This document shows positions 46,323-55,508 of a DNA stretch of 64,000 bases, in pieces. The stretch comes from Achromobacter anxifer. GTDB taxonomy: Bacteria > Pseudomonadota > Gammaproteobacteria > Burkholderiales > Burkholderiaceae_B. Made by a program: the position numbers and the translations under genes. How positions within the stretch are numbered: position 1 is the first letter of the stretch; the number at the start of each line of letters is the position of its first letter. Location of the stretch: NCBI RefSeq assembly GCF_903652925.1, contig NZ_CAHLAR010000010.1, forward strand, positions 221,372-285,371. Reading direction: 5' to 3'. The notes beneath the pieces were generated by a model. That model was given only the letters and a program-made list of their open reading frames with translations, had not been told where the DNA came from and did not search any database.

Positions 46323-47846
46323 ATGATTTCTCAATCTTTGATGGACCTCTGGTACGGCTTCGGCGTCGCCTTCCAGTGGCACAACCTGATGTGGTCGTTC
46401 TTCGGCGTGCTGGTGGGCAACCTCATCGGCGTGCTGCCCGGCATGGGCGCGCTGTCGGCCATTTCCATTCTGCTGCCGCTGACCTACGTGATGCATCCGG
46501 TGCCCGCCATCCTGATGCTGGCCGGCATTTTCTACGGCTCGCAGTACGGCGGCGCCATCGGCGCGATCCTGCTCAACCTGCCTTCGCATCCGCCGCACGC
46601 GGTGACCTGCCTGGACGGCTATCCGCTGACCAAGCAAGGCAAGGGCGGCACAGCGCTGGGCATCACGATGATCTGTTCGTTCTTCGCCGCCTCGGTGGGG
46701 ATCATCGTCATGATCTTCGCCTCGCCGCTGCTGGTCGAAGTCGCGTTCAAGTTCGGTCCCACCGAAATCTTCTCGATCATGCTGCTGGGCCTCCTGGCCG
46801 GCGCCACGATGTCCCGTGGCTCGCCGCTGAAGGGCGTGGCGATGACGCTGTTCGGCCTGATGTGCGGCGTGGTCGGCACCGACGTGAACACCGGCACCAT
46901 CCGCTTCTCGTTCGGCCTGCTGGACCTGTCCGACGGTCTTGAGCTGGTGGCGATCTCGATGGGCTTGTTCGGCGTGGCCGACTTTCTGATGAGCGTCAAC
47001 CGCATGACCATCATCGGTAGCGGCGCCAAGCTGCGCCTGCGCGACATGCGTCCCAGCAAGCAGGAGCTCAAGACCGCGTTCTGGCCCATGGTGCGCGGCA
47101 CGGCCGTGGGCACCCTGTTCGGCGCAATGCCCGGCACCGGCCCCACGATCACCACCTTCGTGGCCTACGCGCTGGAACGCAAGATCTCCAAGACGCCCGA
47201 GAAGTTCGGCACCGGCATGATCGCGGGCGTGGCTTCGCCCGAAGCCTCGTCGCACTCCAAGACGCAGGTCGACTTCATCCCGACGATGAGCCTGGGCATC
47301 CCTGGCGACGCCGTGATGGCGCTGATCCTGGGCGCGCTGCTGATCCAGGGCATCCAGCCCGGCCCGCAGCTGATCACCGAGCATCCGGACATCTTCTGGG
47401 GCCTGATCGCCAGCTTCTGGGTCGGCAACGTGCTGCTCATGGTGCTGAACGTGCCGCTGATCGGCGTGTGGGTGAAACTGCTGCAGGTGCCGTACCGCTA
47501 CCTGTTCCCGTCCGCGCTGTTCTTCATCGCGGTGGGCGTGTTCAGCACGCAGAACAGCCTCTTTCAGATCTGGGAAGTGCTGGCCTTCGGCGTGATCGGC
47601 GCCATCCTCATGACGCTGGAGTTCTCCGTCGCGCCCATCCTGCTCGGCTTCGTGCTCGGCCCCATGGTCGAAGAGAACTTCCGCCGCGCGCTGCTGCTGT
47701 CGCGCGGCGACCTGGCGGTGTTCGTGGAACGTCCGATCAGCGCCTGGTTCATCGGCGCGAGCGCCTTGCTGATCTTCCTGCAGGTGTGGGCCTTCCTGCG
47801 CCGCAACAAGAACAAGGGCAAGCCTGAAGTGCCGCAAACGGCCTGA
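46323..47846 (+). CDS. tctA: Tripartite tricarboxylate transporter large permease (TctA family)
   Basis: 507 residues with about 11-12 hydrophobic helices. TctA hallmarks are GNLIGVLPGMGALSAISILL (about 37-56), FYGSQYGGAIGAILLNLP, and the second-half repeat GTLFGAMPGTGPTITTFVAY. LVLGPMVEENFRRALLLSRG-type sequence lies near the C-terminus. It starts six bases after tctB. Import of citrate or another carboxylate is the family role. A GC-rich hairpin follows. Confidence 0.93.
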   Translation: MISQSLMDLWYGFGVAFQWHNLMWSFFGVLVGNLIGVLPGMGALSAISILLPLTYVMHPVPAILMLAGIFYGSQYGGAIGAILLNLPSHPPHAVTCLDGYPLTKQGKGGTALGITMICSFFAASVGIIVMIFASPLLVEVAFKFGPTEIFSIMLLGLLAGATMSRGSPLKGVAMTLFGLMCGVVGTDVNTGTIRFSFGLLDLSDGLELVAISMGLFGVADFLMSVNRMTIIGSGAKLRLRDMRPSKQELKTAFWPMVRGTAVGTLFGAMPGTGPTITTFVAYALERKISKTPEKFGTGMIAGVASPEASSHSKTQVDFIPTMSLGIPGDAVMALILGALLIQGIQPGPQLITEHPDIFWGLIASFWVGNVLLMVLNVPLIGVWVKLLQVPYRYLFPSALFFIAVGVFSTQNSLFQIWEVLAFGVIGAILMTLEFSVAPILLGFVLGPMVEENFRRALLLSRGDLAVFVERPISAWFIGASALLIFLQVWAFLRRNKNKGKPEVPQTA

Positions 47847-47870
47847 TTGCTGCCTGTCCCTGTCCGCAAG

Positions 47871-47900
47871 CGGCCCGGCTCATGCCGGGCCGTTTGATTT
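47871..47900 (+). terminator. Terminator after tctA
   Basis: Perfect 9-bp stem CGGCCCGGC / GCCGGGCCG with loop TCAT, then an interrupted T tract (TTTGATTT). It lies 25 bases after the tctA stop. Confidence 0.7.
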
Positions 47901-47954
47901 GTGGGACGCCATCCCTCATGCTTGAGGCTTCCCCGGACTGCACACAGAGCCACC

Positions 47955-48884
47955 ATGCACATACTCTTTGCCTGCCCCCATCACGATCCCGCCGCCTGGG
48001 TCCCGCTACTGGAAGCCGCGATGCCAGGATGCCGCATTTCGGTGTGGAACCCTGATGGCCCGCCCTCGGGCGCGGAGGCGGCTCTGGTCTGGCGTCCGCC
48101 GGCCGCGCTGTTCAAGCACGAAACCAACTTGAAGACGCTGTTCAACCTGGGCGCGGGCGTCGATGCCTTGCTGAAGATGCCCGAGATTCCGCCGCAAGTG
48201 CGCATCGTCCGCCTGGAAGACGCGGGCATGTCGGTGCAGATGGCCGAATACGCGCTGTATGCGCTGCTGCGCGTGGCGCGCGATTTTGAAGCCTTCGGCC
48301 ATTCGCAGGCGCGCCAGCACTGGGACAACCGCGAAGGCTCGCGCCAGGCGGACTGGCCTGTGGGAGTGCTGGGGCTGGGGCAGGTGGGCGCGCGCGTGGC
48401 GCAGACTCTGGCCGAGTTCGGCTATCCCGTGGCGGGCTGGTCGCGGTCCCCGCGCGAGATCCCGGGCGTCGAATCCTTTGCGGGCGAGGCGGCCCTGCCG
48501 GCTTTCCTGGCCCGCACGCGCTTCCTGGTGAACGTGCTGCCGCTCACGCCGGACACCGTCGGCATCCTCAATCGCGAGACGCTGTCGCAGCTGCTGCCGC
48601 ATGCCCACCTGGTCAACGTGGGCCGTGGCGAGCATCTGGTCGAGGACGACCTGGTGCAGATGCTCGAAGAAGGCGAGATCGACGGCGCCACGCTGGACGT
48701 GTTCCACACCGAGCCGCTGCCCAAGGATCACCCGTTCTGGCGCGACGCGCGCGTGCACGTCACGCCGCACATCGCCGCGCGCACGCTGCGCGATGAAAGC
48801 ATCCGGCAGATCGCGGGCAAGGTCGCGCAATTGGAGCGCGGCGAGGCGATCACCGGCGTGGTGGATCGTTCGCGCGGCTACTGA
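47955..48884 (+). CDS. ghrA: Glyoxylate/hydroxypyruvate reductase (GhrA-like D-2-hydroxyacid dehydrogenase)
   Basis: 309 residues. The NAD(P)-binding loop is VLGLGQVGARVAQTLAEFG (about 139-157), followed by SRSPREIPGV. Catalytic residues of the family are visible as the Arg in NVGRGEHLV, the Glu in DVFHTEPLPKDHPFW and the His in VTPHIAA. It reduces glyoxylate or hydroxypyruvate in the cytoplasm. The start ATG at 47955 fits MHILFACPHHD. It is convergent with the LysR gene ten bases away. Confidence 0.88.
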   Translation: MHILFACPHHDPAAWVPLLEAAMPGCRISVWNPDGPPSGAEAALVWRPPAALFKHETNLKTLFNLGAGVDALLKMPEIPPQVRIVRLEDAGMSVQMAEYALYALLRVARDFEAFGHSQARQHWDNREGSRQADWPVGVLGLGQVGARVAQTLAEFGYPVAGWSRSPREIPGVESFAGEAALPAFLARTRFLVNVLPLTPDTVGILNRETLSQLLPHAHLVNVGRGEHLVEDDLVQMLEEGEIDGATLDVFHTEPLPKDHPFWRDARVHVTPHIAARTLRDESIRQIAGKVAQLERGEAITGVVDRSRGY

Positions 48885-48893
48885 ACGATTGGG

Positions 48894-49826
48894 CTATTGG
48901 GCCGGCGGCGGGGCTTTTTCCAGCCGCTGGTACATGGTGGGCAGGCGTTCCGACAGGAAATCGAGCAGGGCGCGCACGGCGGGCATCATGCCCCGCCGCG
49001 ACGGATAGATGCAATGCACGATGCCTTCGGGCGATTGCCACTGCGGCAGGACCGGCACCAGCTGACCGCGCCGCAGTTGCTCATGTGTTGCGATCGACGG
49101 CAGCAGGGCGATGCCCCGGCCGCGCACGGCCGCTTCGGTCAGCACGATGAAGTCATTGCAGGACAGCTGCGGCTTCAGCTCCACATGCACCTCTTCGCCC
49201 TTGTCGTTGCGCAACGGCCAGCGCACTTCGTTTTGCGGGTCGCTGAAGCTCAGGGTGGTGTGGGTGGCCAGGTCCTGCGGCGTGTCGGGCGTGCCGTGGC
49301 GTTGCAGATAGCTGGGGCTGGCGACCAGCGTGCCGCGCGCCGTGCCGAAGTGGCGCACGACCAGTTCGGCGTCCGTATCCAGCTTGGTGCGCACCCTCAG
49401 CGCCAGATCCACGCCTTCGCGGATCAGGTCGACGCGGCGGTTGGTCACCAGCAGTTGCACCGACACCGCAGGCCAGGCGTCCAGGAATTCGGGCAGCAAG
49501 GGCGCAAGCACGTCCTGCGCAATGGACACCGGGCAGCTCACGATCACGGGCCCGGTGGGCTCCGCCTGCAACTGCCGCATCGCGTCGTCCGCGGCGCGGG
49601 CCGACGCGGCCATTTCCCGGCAATAGTGCAGATAGCGTTCGCCGGCCGAGGTCAGGCGCAGGCGGCGCGTCGTGCGTTGCAGCAGGCGTACGCCCAGGCT
49701 TTCTTCCAGGTGCGAGATCCGGCGCGACAGCCGGGATTTCGGGATGTCCAGCACCCGGGCCGCGGCGCTGAAGCCTCCCTGTTCGACGACTTGGGAGAAG
49801 TAATAGAGGTCGTTGAGATCTTGCAT
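48894..49826 (-). CDS. LysR-family regulator divergent from azoR
   Basis: 310 residues. The N-terminal helix-turn-helix is GGFSAAARVLDIPKSRLSRRI; the dimer helix and effector domain follow. The sequence resembles the AaeR/DsdC-like group that often sits beside oxidoreductase genes. It is divergent from the FMN azoreductase gene, with a dyad in the shared region, and probably activates it in response to a quinone or aromatic compound. Confidence 0.88.
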   Translation of the reverse strand: MQDLNDLYYFSQVVEQGGFSAAARVLDIPKSRLSRRISHLEESLGVRLLQRTTRRLRLTSAGERYLHYCREMAASARAADDAMRQLQAEPTGPVIVSCPVSIAQDVLAPLLPEFLDAWPAVSVQLLVTNRRVDLIREGVDLALRVRTKLDTDAELVVRHFGTARGTLVASPSYLQRHGTPDTPQDLATHTTLSFSDPQNEVRWPLRNDKGEEVHVELKPQLSCNDFIVLTEAAVRGRGIALLPSIATHEQLRRGQLVPVLPQWQSPEGIVHCIYPSRRGMMPAVRALLDFLSERLPTMYQRLEKAPPPAQ

Positions 49827-49863
49827 GATTGTTCTATGCCTGGAACGAATAGTTCATCATAAC

Positions 49864-49888
49864 CGGGTTTATGTGAATAATTAACCCG
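49864..49888. promoter_or_regulatory. Putative LysR dyad upstream of azoR
   Basis: CGGGTT (49864-49869) and AACCCG (49883-49888) form a perfect 6-bp inverted repeat around an AT-rich 13-base spacer. It lies 89 bases before the azoR start and 38 bases before the LysR start. Confidence 0.45.
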
Positions 49889-49977
49889 TCTACAGTGACG
49901 TCATGCATTCGGGATCTGACACAGCTTACGGATCCTGACCGCCCGCCCGGCGCGGGCCATCACTGGAGAAATTTGCA

Positions 49978-50607
49978 ATGAAGACCCTGGTAATCCTTTC
50001 CTCTATTCTCGGCGATCGTTCCAACAGCAAGCAATTGGCCGATCACCTGATTGCGCGCGTCAAGGCGTCCAACCCGGCCGCGGCCATCAAGGTCCGCGAC
50101 ATTGGCGCCCAGCCCATCCCGTACTTCGACGGCAACACCGCCGGCGCGCTGTTCACCCCGGCCGACGCGCGCAGCGTGGAGCAGCAGCGCCTGGTTGAAA
50201 TGAGCGACACGCTGGTCGCCGAATTGATGGAAGCCGATCGCATCGTCTTCGCCGTTCCGGTCTACAACTTCAACCTGCCGGCGCAGTTCAAGAGCTATCT
50301 GGACCACGTTGCCCGCGCTGGTGTCACGTTCCGCTACACCGCCGAAGGCGTGCCGGAAGGCCTGGTCAAGGGCAAGCAGGTGTTCGTGCTGACCGCCCGC
50401 GGCGGCAAGGCCGAAGGCACGCCGTCCGATACGCTGACGCCGTACCTGCGCCAGATGCTTTCCTTCCTGGGCATGAACGACGTTACCTTCGTCGCCGCCG
50501 AAGGCATGGCCATGGGTGAAGTGGCCGCGCTGGAAGGCCTGGCCCAGGCCAAACAGCGCATCGACGCGCTGCTGCCGGTCGCGCAGCAAACCAGCCTGGC
50601 CGCGTAA
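49978..50607 (+). CDS. azoR: FMN-dependent NADH:azo/quinone oxidoreductase AzoR
   Basis: 209 residues, flavodoxin-like fold. The FMN region reads FAVPVYNFNLPAQFKSYLDH (about residues 84-103), followed by VLTARGG, both typical of AzoR. It reduces quinones and azo dyes with two electrons from NADH, giving protection against thiol and quinone stress. TGGAGAAA precedes the ATG. It is divergent from a LysR regulator and followed by a strong terminator. Confidence 0.92.
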   Translation: MKTLVILSSILGDRSNSKQLADHLIARVKASNPAAAIKVRDIGAQPIPYFDGNTAGALFTPADARSVEQQRLVEMSDTLVAELMEADRIVFAVPVYNFNLPAQFKSYLDHVARAGVTFRYTAEGVPEGLVKGKQVFVLTARGGKAEGTPSDTLTPYLRQMLSFLGMNDVTFVAAEGMAMGEVAALEGLAQAKQRIDALLPVAQQTSLAA

Positions 50608-50625
50608 GCGCTCGGTCGGACAAGG

Positions 50626-50654
50626 AAAAGGCGAGCCCTGGGGCTCGCCTTTTT
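50626..50654. terminator. Bidirectional terminator between azoR and the HIBADH-type gene
   Basis: A 12-bp stem AAAAGGCGAGCC / GGCTCGCCTTTT with loop CTGG, ending in T on the plus strand and preceded by A, so it also works on the minus strand for the convergent reductase gene. Confidence 0.9.
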
Positions 50655-50673
50655 CATGCCCTGCGGGCCGGGA

Positions 50674-51579
50674 TCAGTCGCGCAGGCGCTTGATCAGGCT
50701 GGAAGTGTCCCAGCGGCCGCCGCCCATCTTCTGGACGTCGCCGTAGAACTGGTCCACCAGCGCGGTCAGGGGCAGGCGCGCGCCGTTGTGGCGGGCCTCG
50801 GACAGCACCAGTCCCAGGTCCTTGCGCATCCAGTCCACCGCGAAGCCGAACTCGAACTTGTCGTCGACCATGGTGCCGCCGCGGTTCTCCATCTGCCAGC
50901 TCTGCGCCGCGCCCTTGCTGATCACGTCCAGCACCAGCTTCATGTCCAGATCCGCCGCCTGGCCGAAAGCGATGGCTTCGGACAGGCCCTGGACCACGCC
51001 GGCGATGCAGATCTGGTTGACCATCTTGGCCAGTTGGCCGGCCCCGGAAGGGCCCACCAGGGTGACTGCGCGGCCGAAGCTCTGCGCCACGGGTTTGATC
51101 GCGTCGAACACGGCTTGCTCGCCGCCGCACATGATGGTCAGCACGCCGTTGACCGCGCCGGCCTGTCCGCCCGACACCGGGGCGTCGATGAAATTCAGGC
51201 CCAGGTCCTTGGCTTGCGCGTAGAGTTCGCGGGCCACGTCGGCCGACGCCGTGGTGTGGTCGACGAAGACCGCGCCCGGCGTCATGCCGGCGAATGCGCC
51301 GTCCGGTCCCAGCACGACGCTGCGCAGGTCATCGTCGTTGCCTACGCAGGCGAAAACGATCTGTGCGCCTGCGACCGCTTCGCGCGGCGTGGCCGCGCTC
51401 TTGCCGCCGAATTCGGCGGCCCAGGCCTGGGCCTTGGCGGGCGTGCGGTTGTAGACCGTGACGTCATGTCCCGCGCGCGCCAGATGGCCGGCCATGGGCA
51501 GGCCCATCACGCCCAATCCGAGGAAAGTGACTTTCTGGGGTACGACAGCGTCGTAGCTCTTGGTACCGATCGTTGCCAT
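50674..51579 (-). CDS. NAD(P)-dependent beta-hydroxyacid dehydrogenase (HIBADH/GarR-like)
   Basis: 301 residues. The Rossmann motif is VTFLGLGVMGLPMAGHLA, the substrate signature DAPVSGGQAGAVNG, and the catalytic lysine lies in GAGQLAKMVNQ. Family members oxidise 3-hydroxyisobutyrate or reduce tartronate semialdehyde; the exact substrate cannot be assigned. It begins 77 bases after the gamma-glutamyltransferase-family gene in the same direction. Confidence 0.9.
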   Translation of the reverse strand: MATIGTKSYDAVVPQKVTFLGLGVMGLPMAGHLARAGHDVTVYNRTPAKAQAWAAEFGGKSAATPREAVAGAQIVFACVGNDDDLRSVVLGPDGAFAGMTPGAVFVDHTTASADVARELYAQAKDLGLNFIDAPVSGGQAGAVNGVLTIMCGGEQAVFDAIKPVAQSFGRAVTLVGPSGAGQLAKMVNQICIAGVVQGLSEAIAFGQAADLDMKLVLDVISKGAAQSWQMENRGGTMVDDKFEFGFAVDWMRKDLGLVLSEARHNGARLPLTALVDQFYGDVQKMGGGRWDTSSLIKRLRD

Positions 51580-51656
51580 GCAGGGAACTCCGCTTTTATG
51601 AAGGTAGGGTCGTCAGGGCCGCAGGCGCCTGTAAACAGGCCCTAACCTTAACGCAA

Positions 51657-53261
51657 TCAAAAGCCCGCGGCGAGTCCATCCCGCCGGCTGTCGCTGGCGC
51701 TGACATAGCCGTCCACGGCCGGGTCGCCCAGCCGCCAGATGAACTGTCCCGAACCGAAGTCCATGTAGGAGTCCGCCATGCTTTCCAGCACGTGGCCCCG
51801 GGCGCGCAGGCCCTCGGCGACCGCAGGGGCCAGGCCGGCCTCCGCGTCCAGCGACAGCCCTTGGTTCCATTTCCAGCGGGGCGCGTCGCAAGCGGCCTGC
51901 GGCTGCTGGCCGTAGTCCAGCATGCGCACCAGCGTTTGCACCTGTCCCTGGGGCTGCATATTGCCGCCCATGACGCCGAAACTCATGACGGGGGCGCCGT
52001 CGCGCATCAGGAAGGCAGGGATGATGGTGTGGAAGGGGCGCTTGCCGCCCGCCACCACATTCGGGTGGTCCGGCTCGGTGCTGAAGCAGTGTCCGCGGTT
52101 CTGCAAGCTGACGCCAGTGCCTGGCACCACCACGCCGGAGCCGAAGCCCATGTAGTTCGACTGGATGAAGCTCACCATCATGCCGCACTTGTCGGCGGCA
52201 GTCAGGTAGACCGTGCCGCCGCGCGGCGCATGGCCGCTGGCGTAGGCCTGCGCCGTGTTGGGATCGATCAGGCGCGCGCGTTCGGCCAGGTAGGCGGCCG
52301 ACAGCATCTGCTCGGGCGTGACGCGCATGTGGCGTGCGTCGGCCACGTGCGCATACACGTCGGCGAAGGCCAGCTTCATTGCCTCGATCAGCAGGTGCTG
52401 TGTTTCGGGATGGTCGACCGGGCGTGCGGCGACGTCGAAATTCTGCAGGATGCCCAGGGCAATCAGGGCCGCTATGCCTTGGCCGTTGGGCGGGATCTGG
52501 TGCAGCGTGTGGCCGCGGTAGGACTGGCTGATAGGCGCGACCCACTGCGGCGCATAGTCGCGCAGATCGGCGAGCGTCAGCGCGGCGTCGTGCGCCTGGG
52601 CATGCGCCACCAGCTTGTGCGCGGTCTCGCCTTCGTAGAAATCCCTGCCGCCGCTGGCGGCGATGCGCTTGAGCGTGGCGGCCGCGCCGCGCAGGATGAA
52701 GTGTTCGCCCACCTGCGGCGCGCGGCCGCGCGGCAGGAAATGTTCGGCAAAGCCCGGCTGCGGCTGCAGGATGTCGGCTTGCGCCGCCCATTTTTCCTGC
52801 ACGATGGGCGACACCGCGAAGCCGCGCTCCGCGTACTCGATGGCGGGCGCCAGCACGTCGGCGAAGGCCAGCTTGCCCAGTTTTTCATGCAGCGCGGCCC
52901 AGCCGGCCACGCAACCCGGCACGGTCACGCTGTCCCAGCCGCGGACGGGAATCGCGCCCTGATGCTTGCGCCGGAAGTAATCCAGGTTCCACGCGCCGGG
53001 GGCGGTGCCCGAGGCGTTCAGGCCGTGCAGCCTGGAGCCGTCCCAGATGATCGCGAAACAGTCCGATCCCAGCCCGTTGCTGACTGGCTCGGTGAGAGCC
53101 AGCGTGGCTGCCGCGGCGATTGCCGCGTCGACGGCATTGCCGCCTTGCGCCAGGATCCGCAACCCGGCCTGGGCGGCCAGCGGCTGCGAGGTAGCGACAA
53201 CGTTGCGTGCGAATACCGGGCGCCGCGTGCTGGGATAGGGGTTGTTCCAGTCGAAATTCAT
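51657..53261 (-). CDS. Gamma-glutamyltransferase family protein (YwrD-like)
   Basis: 534 residues, the length of an autoprocessing Ntn hydrolase of the GGT family. N-terminal features are ILAQGGNAVDAAIAAAATLA (about 36-55) and LTEPVSNGLGSDCFAII. The new N-terminal threonine of the small subunit is probably the T of APRGGTVYLTAADK. Downstream FGVMGGNMQPQGQVQTLVRM is typical. No signal peptide is seen, so it is probably a cytoplasmic YwrD-type enzyme and not a classic periplasmic GGT. Confidence 0.88.
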   Translation of the reverse strand: MNFDWNNPYPSTRRPVFARNVVATSQPLAAQAGLRILAQGGNAVDAAIAAAATLALTEPVSNGLGSDCFAIIWDGSRLHGLNASGTAPGAWNLDYFRRKHQGAIPVRGWDSVTVPGCVAGWAALHEKLGKLAFADVLAPAIEYAERGFAVSPIVQEKWAAQADILQPQPGFAEHFLPRGRAPQVGEHFILRGAAATLKRIAASGGRDFYEGETAHKLVAHAQAHDAALTLADLRDYAPQWVAPISQSYRGHTLHQIPPNGQGIAALIALGILQNFDVAARPVDHPETQHLLIEAMKLAFADVYAHVADARHMRVTPEQMLSAAYLAERARLIDPNTAQAYASGHAPRGGTVYLTAADKCGMMVSFIQSNYMGFGSGVVVPGTGVSLQNRGHCFSTEPDHPNVVAGGKRPFHTIIPAFLMRDGAPVMSFGVMGGNMQPQGQVQTLVRMLDYGQQPQAACDAPRWKWNQGLSLDAEAGLAPAVAEGLRARGHVLESMADSYMDFGSGQFIWRLGDPAVDGYVSASDSRRDGLAAGF

Positions 53262-53384
53262 CTCGAATCATCGCGTGGGGTAAACCCCTAGCTTAACGTA
53301 CGAGAACGGCGTTTGAACATGACCAGTATTGAAATGTAGCCATTGGTATTGTTTGCCGCGAGCGCCATTCCGCGTGCCCAAAGA

Positions 53385-53410
53385 AAAACCCCCGGCAAGC
53401 CGGGGGTTTT
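53385..53410. terminator. Bidirectional terminator after the second tctA gene
   Basis: An 11-bp stem AAAACCCCCGG / CCGGGGGTTTT with loop CAAG. On the minus strand it ends the tctBA transcript, 36 bases after the tctA stop. Confidence 0.88.
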
Positions 53411-53445
53411 CAGGGCGAAGCCGCCGCGGGGCGGCGGGCTGCGCT

Positions 53446-54951
53446 TTAGTCTTCTTCGACGAAGGTCTCTTCGCGCTTCTTGCGGATCGCGGGCAGGGCC
53501 ACCAGGATCACCAGGAAGACGGCGACGGCCAGCAGCGAAGCCGACAGCGGACGAGTCACGAAGGTGGTGAAGTCGCCGCGCGACAGCAGCAGGGCGCGAC
53601 GGAAGTTTTCTTCCATCATGGGGCCCAGCACCAGGCCCAGCAGCAGCGGGGCGCCTTCGCACTTCAGCTTCGACCACACGTAGCCGACGATGCCGAACAT
53701 GGCGGTGGTGAAGATGTCGAACGTGTTGTAGTTCAACGAGTACACGCCGATGGTGCAGAACACCAGAATCGCCGGGAACAGGATGCGGTAGGGCACCTTC
53801 AGCAGCTTGACCCACAGGCCGATCAGCGGCAGGTTCAGAACCACCAGCATCAGGTTGCCGATCCACATCGAGGCGATCAGGCCCCAGAACAGCTCCGGGT
53901 GGCTCGTCATGACTTGCGGGCCGGGCTGGATGTTGTGGATGGTCATGGCGCCGACCATCAACGCCATCACGGCGTTGCCCGGGATGCCCAGCGTCAGCAG
54001 CGGGATGAACGAAGTCTGGGCCGCGGCGTTGTTGGCCGATTCCGGACCGGCGAGGCCGGCGGGGTGACCCTTGCCGAAGCGTTCCGGGTTCCTCGAGATC
54101 TTCTTTTCCAGCGTGTAGGACGCGAACGACGACAGCACGGCGCCGCCGCCCGGCAGGATGCCCAGGGCCGAACCCAGGGCCGTGCCGCGGAGCACCGCCG
54201 GATACGATTCCTTGAATTCAGTCTTGTTGGGGTACAGCGAGCCGATCTTGTCGGTGATGTCGACGCGGTTTTCCTTCTGCTCGAGGTTGGTCATGATTTC
54301 GGCAAAGCCGAACACGCCCATGGCCACGATGGCGAAGTCGATGCCGTCTTGCAGTTCCGGCACGCCGAAGTCGAAACGGGCAACACCCGAGTTCACGTCG
54401 GTGCCGACCATGCCCAGCAGCAGGCCCAGGATGATCATCGCGATAGCCTTGGGCAGCGAACCCGAAGCCAGCACCACGGCGCCGACCAGGCCCAGGCACA
54501 TCAGCGAGAAGTACTCGGCGGGGCCGAACTTGAACGCGACTTCAGCCAGCGGGGGCGCGAAGGCGGCCAGCAGCAGCGTGGCCACGCAACCTGCGAAGAA
54601 CGAACCCAGCGCGGCGATTGCGAGGGCGGCGCCAGCGCGGCCGTTGCGGGCCATCTGGTGGCCGTCCAGCACGGTCACCACCGCGGACGTTTCCCCTGGC
54701 AGAGCCACAAGAATTGCCGTCGTGGAGCCGCCGTACTGGGCGCCGTAGTAGATGCCTGCCAGCATGATCAGGCCGGCCACCGGGGGCAGCACGTACGTGA
54801 TCGGCAGCAGCATTGCGATGGTCGGGACGGGGCCGATGCCGGGCAGCACGCCGATCAGCGTGCCCAGGATGCAGCCCAGCAGCGCGTAAAGCAGGTTCTC
54901 GGGCGTGAACGCCACCGAGAAACCCAACATGAGGTTGTCAAACAATTCCAT
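53446..54951 (-). CDS. tctA: Tripartite tricarboxylate transporter large permease (TctA family), second copy
   Basis: 501 residues with about 11-12 hydrophobic helices. It has GTLIGVLPGIGPVPTIAMLL near residues 31-50, YYGAQYGGSTTAILVALPG and the repeat GSALGILPGGGAVLSSFAS. LVLGPMMEENFRRALLLSRG lies near the C-terminus. The N-terminal repeat uses a PGIGP core and the C-terminal one PGGGA, against PGMGA and PGTGP in the first copy, so the two TctA proteins are clearly different paralogues. It follows tctB by 13 bases. No TctC gene is adjacent. Confidence 0.92.
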   Translation of the reverse strand: MELFDNLMLGFSVAFTPENLLYALLGCILGTLIGVLPGIGPVPTIAMLLPITYVLPPVAGLIMLAGIYYGAQYGGSTTAILVALPGETSAVVTVLDGHQMARNGRAGAALAIAALGSFFAGCVATLLLAAFAPPLAEVAFKFGPAEYFSLMCLGLVGAVVLASGSLPKAIAMIILGLLLGMVGTDVNSGVARFDFGVPELQDGIDFAIVAMGVFGFAEIMTNLEQKENRVDITDKIGSLYPNKTEFKESYPAVLRGTALGSALGILPGGGAVLSSFASYTLEKKISRNPERFGKGHPAGLAGPESANNAAAQTSFIPLLTLGIPGNAVMALMVGAMTIHNIQPGPQVMTSHPELFWGLIASMWIGNLMLVVLNLPLIGLWVKLLKVPYRILFPAILVFCTIGVYSLNYNTFDIFTTAMFGIVGYVWSKLKCEGAPLLLGLVLGPMMEENFRRALLLSRGDFTTFVTRPLSASLLAVAVFLVILVALPAIRKKREETFVEED

Positions 54952-54964
54952 GACCGCTTGCTCC

Positions 54965-55429
54965 TTAGTTCATGCCCAGAAAGGACGGCCACAGCGGGAA
55001 AATCAGCCCCAGCCCCTTGACGAATGCCAGATACGAGAACACCACCAGGAAGATGCCGTTGGCGACGGCGACCTTCAGGTTGAACTCATGGCTGGCCAGG
55101 CTGCTGACGACAACCAGGATGAACACCGAAATGTAGATGCCCAGCAGTTTGAGGATCAGGCCGTACAGCACGACGGATCCAACCACCAGGAACACGATGC
55201 GCCAGTCGAACTTGTCGACGTGCGTCTCGTGGGCCTTCTTGGACAGCGAGCCAAGCAGCACGATGGCGCCCAGCAATGCCAGAACTATGCCTAGCCAGAA
55301 AGGAAAATACCCTGGGCCCATTCGGGCGGCAGTACCCATTTGGTAGCTGCTGGCCTGCCAGGCGAATCCCAGTCCAAGGGCGATGAACATCACCCCCGAC
55401 CAGAAGTCCTGTCGATTGCGTAGCTGCAT
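54965..55429 (-). CDS. tctB: Tripartite tricarboxylate transporter small permease (TctB family), second copy
   Basis: 154 residues with four hydrophobic helices. MQLRNRQDFWSGVMFIALGL is the typical opening and YQMGTAARMGPGYFPFWLGI the family signature. The ATG at 55429 is preceded by AGGAG at a ten-base spacing. It is the first gene of the minus-strand tctBA unit. A terminator-like hairpin lies in its leader about 80 bases upstream. Confidence 0.88.
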   Translation of the reverse strand: MQLRNRQDFWSGVMFIALGLGFAWQASSYQMGTAARMGPGYFPFWLGIVLALLGAIVLLGSLSKKAHETHVDKFDWRIVFLVVGSVVLYGLILKLLGIYISVFILVVVSSLASHEFNLKVAVANGIFLVVFSYLAFVKGLGLIFPLWPSFLGMN

Positions 55430-55508
55430 GATTGGTTGGCTCCTGTTTACAGCATGTAGATAGAAAAGGGTCTGTGGCCGAACTCGCCGACAGGCGAGTG
55501 ACAGGCAC

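Noticed and set aside
45621-47837. A 738-codon minus-strand open frame opposite tctBA
   Set aside because: Composition is dominated by Gln, His, Arg and Asp with no recognisable fold; both Tct genes are well supported on the other strand.
53329-55020. A 563-codon plus-strand open frame opposite the second tctBA
   Set aside because: Antisense shadow with the same His/Gln bias; TctA and TctB motifs lie on the minus strand.
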